DNA of 64,000 nt, taken from contig JALVOT010000014.1 of NCBI GenBank assembly GCA_027026255.1, positions 87,986-151,985 of the forward strand, given 5' to 3'. The first letter of the stretch is position 1. Each line of letters opens with the position of its first letter. This stretch comes from Caldifarciminota bacterium (lineage in GTDB: Bacteria > Hydrothermota > Tepidihabitantia > SM23-42). The position numbers and the translations under genes were made by a program. The notes beneath the pieces are model-generated. The model made no database searches and was not told the DNA's origin. It saw only the letters and a list, made by a program, of their open reading frames with translations. Of the stretch, positions 9,743 to 18,208 are shown piece after piece.

Positions 9743-10833
9743 TGAAAATTGCTTTCGTCGGATTAAAAGGAGTCCCAGCAAAATTTGGTGGGATTGAAAG
9801 ACATGGGGAAGAATTAGGATGGCGGCTCGCCAAAAAGGGGCATAGTATAATTGTGTACAGCCGGCATCATTATAACTATTTTAGTGGAATCTATAGAAAT
9901 ATGAGGATTATTTCTCTTCCTGCTATTAGAGAGAAACATACGGAGATGATTTCTCATACATTTTTGTCGTTATTTGATCTTTTAGATAAAAATATGGATA
10001 TAATCCACATTCATGGTGTTGATCCTGCGTTGATTTCATTTATTCCCAGATTAAAAACAAAGGTTGTTGTTACTTCTCATGATAGAGCGTATCGTCGGGA
10101 AAAATGGGGCCCAGTGGCAAAGAGTTTCTCCAGGCTGGCTGAACGGGCATTCATAGTTTTCCCACACAAAAGAATTGCAGTTTCTAAAACCTTACAGAAA
10201 TATTATGAGGAGAAATATAATTGTGAAATCAAATACATCCCTAATGGTGTTGATATCCCTGAGGAAGAAGGTTGTAAGGAACTTGCAAAGTTTGGACTTA
10301 CAAGGGGAAATTATTTTCTTTTTGTCGGCAGAATCGTACCTACAAAGGGATGTGATACTTTGGTTGAGGCTTTTAAAAAGGTTAAAACAGATAAAAAACT
10401 AGTATTCGCAGGAGGAAGTTCATACACCGATAATTATGTTGAGAAGTTGAGAAAAAAGGCAGATGATAGGGTATTCTTTCTGGGGTATCGTTATGGAAAA
10501 GAATTAGCACAGCTATATGCTAATGCTTACTGTTTTATTATTCCTTCTGAAGTTGAAGGATTGGCAATTACACTTCTTGAGGCTATGTCTTACAGAAGAT
10601 GTGTGATTTATTCAGATATTCCTGAGAACGTTGAGGCAGCCAGTGATGTTGGGATACCTTTTCGTAATAAGGATATCAATGATCTGGCAGATAAAATTAA
10701 TTTTGCCGTTCAGAATCCTTCGTTATGTCAAAAGTTGGGTTTAAAGGCTCAAGAGCGAGTTAGATATGAATATAATTGGGATCGGATTGCGGATGAGACT
10801 GAGGCTATTTATAAAAATTTGTTGCGAGAATAA
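9742..10833 (+). CDS. Glycosyltransferase family 4
   Basis: A 363-aa GT-B protein starting at the ATG at 9742, which overlaps the TGA of the radical SAM gene by one base. The N-terminus MKIAFVGLKGVPAKFGGIE is typical of GT4 enzymes of the rhamnosyltransferase/DUF1972-like type with a Gly-rich acceptor loop. The donor domain shows YIPNGVDIPEE, LFVGRIVPTKGCD and IPSEVEGLAITLLEAMSYRR, with the conserved glutamate pair. It is the last of three glycosyltransferases here, so the repeat unit probably has at least four sugars counting the one placed by the initiating transferase. Confidence 0.88.
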   Translation: MKIAFVGLKGVPAKFGGIERHGEELGWRLAKKGHSIIVYSRHHYNYFSGIYRNMRIISLPAIREKHTEMISHTFLSLFDLLDKNMDIIHIHGVDPALISFIPRLKTKVVVTSHDRAYRREKWGPVAKSFSRLAERAFIVFPHKRIAVSKTLQKYYEEKYNCEIKYIPNGVDIPEEEGCKELAKFGLTRGNYFLFVGRIVPTKGCDTLVEAFKKVKTDKKLVFAGGSSYTDNYVEKLRKKADDRVFFLGYRYGKELAQLYANAYCFIIPSEVEGLAITLLEAMSYRRCVIYSDIPENVEAASDVGIPFRNKDINDLADKINFAVQNPSLCQKLGLKAQERVRYEYNWDRIADETEAIYKNLLRE

Positions 10834-10883
10834 AGTGTTAACATTTATTAAGATTTTCTTTTAGATTTTTAAGTCGTAAGATT

Positions 10884-11888
10884 ATGAATATTGCAGTCAT
10901 TGGTGTAGGGCGTTGGGGTCCTAATTTAGTTTGCAATTTTTTAAACCATCCTGAGGTGGAGAAAGTCCATTGCTATGATATCGATTCTAATCGTCTAAAA
11001 GATATTCATAAGACATATCCCTATGTGGAGGTTGTCAGTAGTTTTGATGAAATACTAAAATCTGAGCATATCGAAGCCGTGGCTATCTCGACCCCCGTAT
11101 TTACTCACTTTTCACTGGCAAAGCAGGCTTTAGAACATAACAAAAATGTTCTGGTAGAAAAGCCATTATCATTGAATAGCAGCGATGCCCAGGTTCTTAT
11201 AAATATTGCCAGGGAAAAAAATCTTATTCTTATGGTTGATCATGTTTCTCTTTATAATGGCGCGATACGGAAGATAAAAGAAATTGTGGATTCTGGTGAG
11301 ATAGGTGATATTATGTATTTCGATGCCGTGCGGATAAATTTCGGTTTTTTTCAGCAAGATGTCAATGTATTATGGGATCTGGCGATTCATGATATTTCAA
11401 TCATAGACTATTTTCTAAAGGATAAACCTCGTGCAGTTCGGGCAGTGGGGGAGAGGCATTATAGTACGCTTGAGGATATTGCCTATTTAATATTATATTT
11501 TGATAACCACTGTATTGGACATATTCATGTAAGTTGGCTCGCGCCGTTAAAGATTCGCAGAATTTTAATCGGTGGAACAAAAAAAATGATTCTTTTTGAT
11601 GATATTGAACCTTCCGAAAAGATAAAAATATATGAAAAGCAAGTAAAATTAATAACTGGGCAGGATATTTATCAAACACAATTTCAATATCAAATTGGAG
11701 ATATGCTTTTACCTAAGTATGATATAACTAAGCCGTTGAAATTGGCAGTGGATGACTTTATTCGGGCAATAAAGGATAATAGAGAACCGTTAACTAATGG
11801 TGAGGCCGGTTTAAATATTGTTAGAATCCTTGAAGCAGCAGAACAGTCGATTAAAGAAAACGGAAAAATAGTTGAACTGAATGATTGA
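10884..11888 (+). CDS. Gfo/Idh/MocA oxidoreductase, probable UDP-sugar 3-dehydrogenase
   Basis: A 334-aa protein with N-terminal Rossmann loop MNIAVIGVGRWGPNLV and the VLVEKPLSLN motif carrying the EKP lysine. The segment WDLAIHDISI has the catalytic-site His pattern (HD) found in the family. It overlaps by 8 bp the DegT aminotransferase gene. The pair resembles WlbA/WlbC-type enzymes, in which the 3-hydroxyl of a UDP-HexNAc(A) is oxidised and then transaminated. An N-acetyltransferase partner is not present in the window. The role is inferred from the pairing. Confidence 0.8.
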   Translation: MNIAVIGVGRWGPNLVCNFLNHPEVEKVHCYDIDSNRLKDIHKTYPYVEVVSSFDEILKSEHIEAVAISTPVFTHFSLAKQALEHNKNVLVEKPLSLNSSDAQVLINIAREKNLILMVDHVSLYNGAIRKIKEIVDSGEIGDIMYFDAVRINFGFFQQDVNVLWDLAIHDISIIDYFLKDKPRAVRAVGERHYSTLEDIAYLILYFDNHCIGHIHVSWLAPLKIRRILIGGTKKMILFDDIEPSEKIKIYEKQVKLITGQDIYQTQFQYQIGDMLLPKYDITKPLKLAVDDFIRAIKDNREPLTNGEAGLNIVRILEAAEQSIKENGKIVELND

Positions 11889-13071
11889 CTATCAGAAAAT
11901 CAATTCTAATAATATGGAAATTCCATTTATGGATCTGAAGAGGCAGTATTTAAATATCAAAGATGAGGTTGATAAGGCAATTCAGGAAACAATCGACGCC
12001 TGTGCATTTGTTTCTGGAAAGATGGTTAAGAGATTTGAAGATAATTTTGCGCGCTACTGTGGTGTGAAGCATGCAATTGGTGTTTCAAATGGCACAAGTG
12101 CATTATATACGGCATTAAAGGCGCTTGATGTCGGTCCTGGAGATGGTGTGATTACTGTCTCTTTTACATTCATTGCAACGGTTGAGGCGATCAGTATGAC
12201 CGGGGCAAGGCCGATATTTGTTGATATCGATGAAAAATCCTATAATATTTCACCTGTCAAGTTGATTGAATATATTGAGAATAATTGTGAATGGCAGGAG
12301 TCAAACAAGACACTCGTTGATAAAAAATTCCGGGTCAGGATAAGGGCGATAATGCCGGTTCATCTATATGGACAGATGGTTGATATGGACCCGATTGTAG
12401 AACTTGCAAAGAAATACAATCTCAAGGTTATTGAAGATGCTGCTCAGGCTCACGGGGCTACATATAAAGGTAGAAAAGCCGGTTCGATCGGTCATCTTGC
12501 TGCATTCAGTTTTTATCCCAGTAAAAATCTCGGGGCATATGGTCAGGCAGGTGCAGTCCTTACTAATGATGATAAGTTGGCAAAGAAGATGCGGATGTTT
12601 ATTGACCATGGCCAGCGGGAACGATATGACCATGCAATTGAGGGCTGGAATTTTCGAATGGATGGTTTCCAGGCTGCAATCCTTGATGTCAAATTGAAAC
12701 ATCTTGATGGTTGGAATAGTTTGCGGAATCGGAATGCACTATTGTATAAAAAGTATTTAAGTAATTTAGAAAATATCCGTCTACCTGGAACACATAGTAA
12801 TAATTACCATGTTTATCATCTTTTCATTATCCATACGAATATGCGTGATGAGTTAAAGGATTATCTTAAGGATGCTGGTATCGGAACATCAATTTACTAT
12901 GCGGTTCCGGTGCATATGCAACCGGCCTATAGCTATCTTGGATATAAGAAGGGTGATCTTCCAGTAAGCGAATTATGTGCTTCCGGTGTTTTATCTTTAC
13001 CTATATTTCCTGAATTATCGTTAGAGGAAATAGAATATGTTTGTGAAAAACTCAGGAGTTGGCGTAAATGA
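11881..13071 (+). CDS. DegT/DnrJ/EryC1 sugar aminotransferase
   Basis: A 396-aa fold-type I PLP enzyme. SNGTSALYTAL forms the phosphate-binding region, VIEDAAQAHGA gives the Asp that pairs with the cofactor pyridine nitrogen, and AFSFYPSKNLGAYG holds the Schiff-base lysine (Lys215). It would transfer an amino group from glutamate to a keto sugar nucleotide made by the preceding dehydrogenase. The ATG at 11881 lies inside the end of the previous gene; an alternative start at MEIPFMDLKRQY (11914) is also possible because neither has a clear ribosome site. Its TGA overlaps the next ATG (ATGA). Confidence 0.88.
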   Translation: MIDYQKINSNNMEIPFMDLKRQYLNIKDEVDKAIQETIDACAFVSGKMVKRFEDNFARYCGVKHAIGVSNGTSALYTALKALDVGPGDGVITVSFTFIATVEAISMTGARPIFVDIDEKSYNISPVKLIEYIENNCEWQESNKTLVDKKFRVRIRAIMPVHLYGQMVDMDPIVELAKKYNLKVIEDAAQAHGATYKGRKAGSIGHLAAFSFYPSKNLGAYGQAGAVLTNDDKLAKKMRMFIDHGQRERYDHAIEGWNFRMDGFQAAILDVKLKHLDGWNSLRNRNALLYKKYLSNLENIRLPGTHSNNYHVYHLFIIHTNMRDELKDYLKDAGIGTSIYYAVPVHMQPAYSYLGYKKGDLPVSELCASGVLSLPIFPELSLEEIEYVCEKLRSWRK

Positions 13072-14369
13072 TTGTTTTTTTCATTGACGCTATCGCTGTA
13101 TTAGTTTCAGTTTTATTGGCAATTAAGATAAGATTTGGAACAGTTTTTGATGGCACGCTTAATCAGAATACGACGATAATATTTGCACTGTTATCTGTTC
13201 TTTTTTTTATATATTTAACTGATCTCTATGTTCGTTATGTATATGTTTCAAGATTAAAGTTATTTTTTAAGGTAGTTCGCCTGTGGGGCGGGGTTTTAGT
13301 TTTATATATTACGATTGCTTTTATTACAAAGCATACATTTTTAATCGATAGTAGAATCTTTATTGTTTTTTATCATACAATTCTTTTAATATTATTGTTA
13401 GTATCCAAGTTGGCTGTTATCCCCTATATTTTTAGGATTAAATATCTTCGCAGGAAGATTCCTTGTGTGTTCATTGGCTCTGAAAATTGTTTGGAAGATA
13501 TTGATAAATTCTTCGCGAAAAATTCTCTGCTTGGCTTAACTCGATATAGGAAAACCGAAGGCAGAGAGCCAAAGGAATTTTTCATTGTGAGTGAAACTAA
13601 TGATTTTGGTGAACTCTATGATTTAATAAGAAAATATCTAAAAAAAGGATATCCTGTTCATGTTGCTTCTTTTCTTTTTAATGAATTAAATCTCAAATGG
13701 GAATGGGGTTGTTTAAATAGGATGGCGATCTATACTTTTAGACTAAAAAAAGAATCTCCATTATACAGAATTCTACGCAGGGCTGTAGATATAGTTGTCG
13801 CAATTTTACTTATAATAATTTTAGGTCCTTTATTTTTGATAATTGCAATAGCAATAAAATTTGATTCCAGAGGTCCTGTAATTTACAAACAGAAGAGATG
13901 CGGTGCTGGGGCTAAGGAATTTATTCTTTATAAATTCCGTTCGATGATATATTCTAATAACGAAAAGGAGAATATGGAACTAATAAGTAAAAAATATCTA
14001 CGACAGAAAGCAGATAAAGAAAAATTGATAGATAAAAGAGCTATAACTTTTGTGGGTTCAATACTCAGAAGAACATCTCTTGATGAACTTCCTCAACTTA
14101 TTAATGTTCTAAAAGGTGATATGAGTTTAATTGGTCCCAGACCACCAATACCCTATGAGGTAAAACATTACCACGAATGGCATCGGGATCGTTTTCTTGT
14201 AAAGCCCGGTTTAACTGGCTTATGGCAGGTCTATGCACGGGGAACTATGCCCTGCGATTCCTCGATATTCCTTGATCTTGTATATATAATCAATCGTTCT
14301 CTCAGCCTTGATTTGAAGATAATGCTAAAGACCATTCCGATGGTGCTTTTGGGAAGAGGAGCGTATTAA
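13068..14369 (+). CDS. Initiating sugar-phosphate transferase (polyprenyl glycosylphosphotransferase)
   Basis: A 433-aa protein with about four N-terminal membrane segments (residues 1-125), a weakly conserved middle domain, and a C-terminal bacterial sugar transferase domain (PF02397-type, from about residue 235). A membrane-inserting helix before KFDSRGPVIYKQKRCG, the LYKFRSM motif, LRRTSLDELPQLINVLKGDMS and KPGLTGLWQVYARG are all present and are strong family marks. It would move a sugar phosphate from a UDP-sugar to undecaprenyl phosphate and so start repeat-unit synthesis. It overlaps the preceding gene by 4 bp. Confidence 0.9.
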   Translation: MIVFFIDAIAVLVSVLLAIKIRFGTVFDGTLNQNTTIIFALLSVLFFIYLTDLYVRYVYVSRLKLFFKVVRLWGGVLVLYITIAFITKHTFLIDSRIFIVFYHTILLILLLVSKLAVIPYIFRIKYLRRKIPCVFIGSENCLEDIDKFFAKNSLLGLTRYRKTEGREPKEFFIVSETNDFGELYDLIRKYLKKGYPVHVASFLFNELNLKWEWGCLNRMAIYTFRLKKESPLYRILRRAVDIVVAILLIIILGPLFLIIAIAIKFDSRGPVIYKQKRCGAGAKEFILYKFRSMIYSNNEKENMELISKKYLRQKADKEKLIDKRAITFVGSILRRTSLDELPQLINVLKGDMSLIGPRPPIPYEVKHYHEWHRDRFLVKPGLTGLWQVYARGTMPCDSSIFLDLVYIINRSLSLDLKIMLKTIPMVLLGRGAY

Positions 14370-14383
14370 GGGAGTGTAAAAAT

Positions 14384-15784
14384 ATGCCGGTGTTGATATT
14401 GAGTTTTTTTATTTTTAAGATTTTTCTACCGATTGATTCCTGGCAGAATGAATATCTTGACGAAATTCAGGTTAGAGGGCATCATTTGAGTCGTTTCCCA
14501 TCAGTCAGGCCCTATGATTTTAAGAAAGATATCAAAGTTGCCGACCCCCTCTCGAGGCGAATAGGGCTCTTCAATCTTTCCGGAAATCTTGAAATTGATA
14601 CGATAAAGGTTGTTAGATTAAAACCCTGTCTTTTTTATAAATTTTCAGACTTTACGTTTTTTATGGAGCCGGTTCTTAAATTCGGTAAAGACAGTCTGCC
14701 TCCGAATAATTTTTTTATGGGTCTTGTTGCATCTGACTATGAACGTGCCTATGTAAAATTTCAGAATAAAAATCTATTATTCTTTCTGGGTCGGGAAAGA
14801 TTGAGTATCGGCCCTTCACCAGTATATAATATTTTGGTCTCAGGGTATTCATCCCCTATGGATTGGTTGAATCTTTCTCTTGAGAGTAACCATTTAAAAT
14901 TTTCTTTTTATCTGAGTCGCCTTGAAGACCTTTTCACAAAACCTCTGGAATTTGTGGGTGATACCATCACACAGTATATCAAGGCGCGAAGATTTCTTTC
15001 CATCCGGAGATTAGATTATTCCCCCGCCGATTGGTTGAATTTCAGTTTTAGCGAGGGGACGACCTTTGGGGGCGAGAATTTTGCCTTAAATATTTATCAT
15101 TTTAATCCCATCATTCTTTTACATACCTATCAATATAATTGGAACCAGGATGTAAATCTATTCTTTCATCTTGACGGCAGACTGTTCTTTAAGAATTTAT
15201 CACTTTATGGAGCCCTTCTGGTTGATGATTATCAACTTGAAAAAGATCCCAATAATGAACCAAACCATTTAGCTGTAAAACTGGGGGGAGAAATCGCCGA
15301 CTTTTTAAACATCAGAAAAAGTTTTGTTATTTTAGAGTATACGGCAATCACAAGATGGACATATTGTCATTTTATTCCCTATCAACGATATAAGTTCCGT
15401 AATACACCGATTGGGGCAATTTATGGTAATGACTACGATAATATTTTTATCAAATATATCTATCATTACAATCGTAAATCCGATTGGTATACAACATTTT
15501 CTTATTTGAGAAAGGGTGAATCAACCATTGATGCCATATGGCCTATCCCCGAGCAACCGCGCGTTCCCGGAACTAAATTTCCTGAAGATAATTTTCTTTC
15601 GGGATGTATTCAGTATTCTTATTTAGCCGGTGCAGGATGTAGAATTTTTTTACAACATCATGCCTGCGTTGAGTTTTTTCTTGGTTATTTATATATAAGA
15701 AATTTCGAACATATTGATAATAATAGTAAAAAGTCCGTCTCGGTAAAATTCCAGATTGACCTCCTGAATATACCCGGTATTTAG
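14384..15784 (+). CDS. Capsule-assembly (Wzi-like) outer-membrane beta-barrel protein
   Basis: A 466-aa protein whose N-terminus is a hydrophobic stretch ending near residue 19, compatible with a signal peptide although it lacks the usual positive n-region. The rest is rich in alternating aromatic/polar strands. The stretch from AYVKFQNKNLLFFLGRERL to NLSLESNHLKF matches the pattern of Wzi proteins (a self-contained 'GR-R--WGPG ... LLS ... D' block in a beta barrel). Wzi binds surface polysaccharide at the outer membrane. GGGAG at 14370-14375 gives a ribosome site. A Wzi-like role fits the locus, but other barrels are possible. Confidence 0.6.
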   Translation: MPVLILSFFIFKIFLPIDSWQNEYLDEIQVRGHHLSRFPSVRPYDFKKDIKVADPLSRRIGLFNLSGNLEIDTIKVVRLKPCLFYKFSDFTFFMEPVLKFGKDSLPPNNFFMGLVASDYERAYVKFQNKNLLFFLGRERLSIGPSPVYNILVSGYSSPMDWLNLSLESNHLKFSFYLSRLEDLFTKPLEFVGDTITQYIKARRFLSIRRLDYSPADWLNFSFSEGTTFGGENFALNIYHFNPIILLHTYQYNWNQDVNLFFHLDGRLFFKNLSLYGALLVDDYQLEKDPNNEPNHLAVKLGGEIADFLNIRKSFVILEYTAITRWTYCHFIPYQRYKFRNTPIGAIYGNDYDNIFIKYIYHYNRKSDWYTTFSYLRKGESTIDAIWPIPEQPRVPGTKFPEDNFLSGCIQYSYLAGAGCRIFLQHHACVEFFLGYLYIRNFEHIDNNSKKSVSVKFQIDLLNIPGI

Positions 15785-15805
15785 AAACCACACACATCCT
15801 TCAAT

Positions 15806-16741
15806 ATGGGTAAACAGAAAACCATCTTTGATTATATCTTCCTTACCCGTCCAATTTTATTAATCCCTGGTTGGGCATTTCTCTTCCTCGGTTATTATCG
15901 CGCCGGGGGTGAGAGGTTTGCCCTTGAGCCAAAATTCATTTTAATCTTTATCATCTATACGATGCTGATGGCAGCAGTCTATATACTTAATCAGATCACC
16001 GATATCAAGTCGGACAAAATTAACGATAAACATCTTCTTCTTGCTGAAGGGATTTTATCCCGGCGCGAGGGATATATAGAAATCGGGTTGCTGCTTTGCG
16101 CTGCCTTTATATTATCTGTATTCCAGCATGGTTTTTTCACTATCTTTATAATAATTTCTTTAATACTGGGAATTATGTATTCAGCACCACCCTTTAAATT
16201 TAAAGAGCGTCCGATCATTGATTTTCTGGTAAATGGTATTGGCTATGGTTTTTTTAACTTTTCGGTGGGCTGGCTGAGCATTAAAGAGTTTTCTTTACAG
16301 ACCATTATTTTTTCTTTACCTTATATTTTCGGTGTTGCGGCGATCTTTATTAATACTACAATACTCGACATAAAAGGGGATGAGCTCAGCGGCAGCTTAA
16401 CTACAGGTATCTACCTGGGGGGGAGATGGGCATTAAGGTTAAGTCTTGTATTTATAACGATTTGCGCAATTCTTTCTCTGATTTTAAAAGATTGGATATG
16501 CTTTATCCCTGCGGTTGTTTCCATACCTCTATTTCTATATAGTGCCATAAGGCAGGATAGGCAGTCGGTTCTTTTTTCGGTCGGTGTCGGAGGCCCCCTG
16601 CTGATTCTTATCATCGGAATTATTTTCCCCTATTTTTTAGTTATTACAATTATAATCTTTATCTTTCTGCGGTTGTATTATCATCATCGTTTTGGGATTG
16701 AATACCCGGCTCTCCATATCTCCAGGAACCAACAAGACTGA
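15806..16741 (+). CDS. UbiA-family prenyltransferase
   Basis: A 311-aa membrane protein with about eight or nine hydrophobic segments. The first Asp-rich motif is LNQITDIKSDKIN (Asn62, Asp66, Asp70), and the second is ILDIKGDELSG near residue 187; both bind Mg2+-diphosphate in UbiA enzymes. It would transfer a prenyl group to a polar or aromatic acceptor such as a quinone precursor, a phospholipid headgroup or a ribose phosphate. It ends the polysaccharide block, but nothing ties it clearly to that process. No clear ribosome site is seen before the ATG at 15806. Confidence 0.8.
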   Translation: MGKQKTIFDYIFLTRPILLIPGWAFLFLGYYRAGGERFALEPKFILIFIIYTMLMAAVYILNQITDIKSDKINDKHLLLAEGILSRREGYIEIGLLLCAAFILSVFQHGFFTIFIIISLILGIMYSAPPFKFKERPIIDFLVNGIGYGFFNFSVGWLSIKEFSLQTIIFSLPYIFGVAAIFINTTILDIKGDELSGSLTTGIYLGGRWALRLSLVFITICAILSLILKDWICFIPAVVSIPLFLYSAIRQDRQSVLFSVGVGGPLLILIIGIIFPYFLVITIIIFIFLRLYYHHRFGIEYPALHISRNQQD

Positions 16742-16996
16742 AATGGATAACACCCGGAAAAGAAAATTTCTTATCGCTGGAACTTTATAGTGATATAACC
16801 CGGCTAAGTCAAAATGGTAAAATACATTCTGTTTATTCGAATAATTTTAATTTATAGACCGGTATCAACCCGGGTCAGTAAATAGACAACCAGGCGTGGT
16901 TTCATTATTATAAAATACTTGAATTAATATAAGAAATATCCTGTAATTTCGGGAGATTATTGTTAAGATTAAACAGTAGTTTTGACTATAATAAAT

Positions 16997-17082
16997 CCCG
17001 GCAGATTGTTGACTTTTAATATATTTTGTGTATAATTGAAAACATTTAGTTATTGATTTTGCGGTTCAATTTTCCTGCCGGG
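16997..17082. promoter_or_regulatory. Inverted repeat flanking the acyl-CoA operon promoter
   Basis: CCCGGCAG at 16997-17004 and its exact complement CTGCCGGG at 17075-17082 bracket the promoter, just upstream of the -35 and downstream of the expected start of transcription. The arms are 70 bp apart, so this may be a pair of operator half-sites or a long hairpin in the leader. It could also be chance. Confidence 0.35.
17009..17036 (+). promoter_or_regulatory. Sigma-70-type promoter of the acyl-CoA dehydrogenase operon
   Basis: TTGACT (17009-17014) and a perfect TATAAT (17031-17036) are separated by 16 bp. The site is about 90 bp before the first acyl-CoA dehydrogenase start and is the only strong promoter seen for the following run of tightly packed genes. 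Confidence 0.75.
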
Positions 17083-17125
17083 TGAAAAAGAGAGGTTTTT
17101 ACCGCATTCAATGATGAGGAGGTGC

Positions 17126-18208
17126 ATGGGATTAATAATTTTCAATGATGAACAAACATTGATTCAAAATGAAGTGAAAAAATTCGTCAAGGATAAATTG
17201 TCACCAATTGCTGATGAGATTGATAAGAAAGAAAAATTTCCTGAAGAGATAATTACGACCCTTACTGAATTAGGTCTGATGACTATTATGGTTCCGGAAG
17301 ATTATAAAGGTGCAGGACTTGACTGCACAAGCCTCTGTATTGCTGCAGAGGAGTTGTCAAAGGAGTGTGCCTCTATAGGCCTTGTTATGGTCGTTAATAA
17401 CTGTTTGGTCGGGTATGCGTTATCCCGATACGGCACTCAATTTCAGAAGACCCAATATTTAAACTCCTTATCAGATGGTGTAATTGGGGGGTATGGTTTC
17501 TGCCCGGAGATTAATAATCCAGAAAGGCTTTTGAAAAGTGAAAAAAAAGGCGGAAATTTTGTGCTTTCCCGGGGGAATGGGTTTATCCTGAATGGAGCAG
17601 TGGCTGAATTTATTCTCTTTTCAAATTTTCAGGAGAAGAAATTTTTGTTGTTTCCAAAGCAAGCCGGGCTTAAGTTGAAAAATCAATATATACTTGGTAT
17701 GCGTAGTGCCGGAATTGTCAGGTTTGAATTCAATCAAATTGAGGTCCCTGAGACTTCTTCTTTTAGTTTTGATAATAAGGTATTTGACCTTGCCTATATC
17801 GGATTTTCTGCAGTAGGCCTGGGGATTGCCCGGGCGGCATTGGATTCGGCAATAAAATATGCTAAAGAGAGAAAACAATTTGGTCGACCGATATGTGAGT
17901 TTCCAATGGTCCAGGAACTTATCACAAAGATGAAGATCGCGGTTGAGACATCACGGCTTCTGGTCTATGAATCTGCAAAGTGTTTTGATAATAACGAAGA
18001 TTCCTCTTTGATCGCCAATATTACCCGGGTATATGTTACTGAGACTGCCGTCCTATGCGGGTTGAATGCGATTCAGGTCTATGGTGGATATGGTTATACA
18101 AAGGATTATCCGGTGGAACGGTATCTACGCGATGCCAAGACACTTCAGGTCCTTTTAGGACAACCTTACTTAGCAAAGTCTCTGATTGCCAAGGAGATTC
18201 TTTTGTGA
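17126..18208 (+). CDS. Acyl-CoA dehydrogenase homologue lacking the catalytic glutamate
   Basis: A 360-aa protein with the full acyl-CoA dehydrogenase fold pattern: N-terminal helical domain, YAKERKQFGRPICEF and QVYGGYGYTKDYPVERYLRDAK near the C-terminus. The C-terminal site is changed: where the two neighbouring paralogues have EGTSEIQ, this one has LLGQPYL, so the catalytic base Glu is Leu. The middle beta domain is also divergent and lacks the TEPNAGSD motif. I choose the ATG at 17126, close after GAGGAGG; an ATG at 17111 is possible. The gene overlaps the next dehydrogenase by 4 bp (GTGA), which suggests a two-subunit enzyme in which this chain is structural. Confidence 0.85.
   Translation: MGLIIFNDEQTLIQNEVKKFVKDKLSPIADEIDKKEKFPEEIITTLTELGLMTIMVPEDYKGAGLDCTSLCIAAEELSKECASIGLVMVVNNCLVGYALSRYGTQFQKTQYLNSLSDGVIGGYGFCPEINNPERLLKSEKKGGNFVLSRGNGFILNGAVAEFILFSNFQEKKFLLFPKQAGLKLKNQYILGMRSAGIVRFEFNQIEVPETSSFSFDNKVFDLAYIGFSAVGLGIARAALDSAIKYAKERKQFGRPICEFPMVQELITKMKIAVETSRLLVYESAKCFDNNEDSSLIANITRVYVTETAVLCGLNAIQVYGGYGYTKDYPVERYLRDAKTLQVLLGQPYLAKSLIAKEILL

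Larger units (their letters stand above)
16742..17110 (+). other. Intergenic region between polysaccharide locus and acyl-CoA operon
   Basis: About 370 bp with no supportable gene. It holds the promoter at 17009-17036 and the 8-bp inverted repeat at 16997-17004/17075-17082. I see no factor-independent terminator with a T-run for the upstream operon. Confidence 0.7.
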
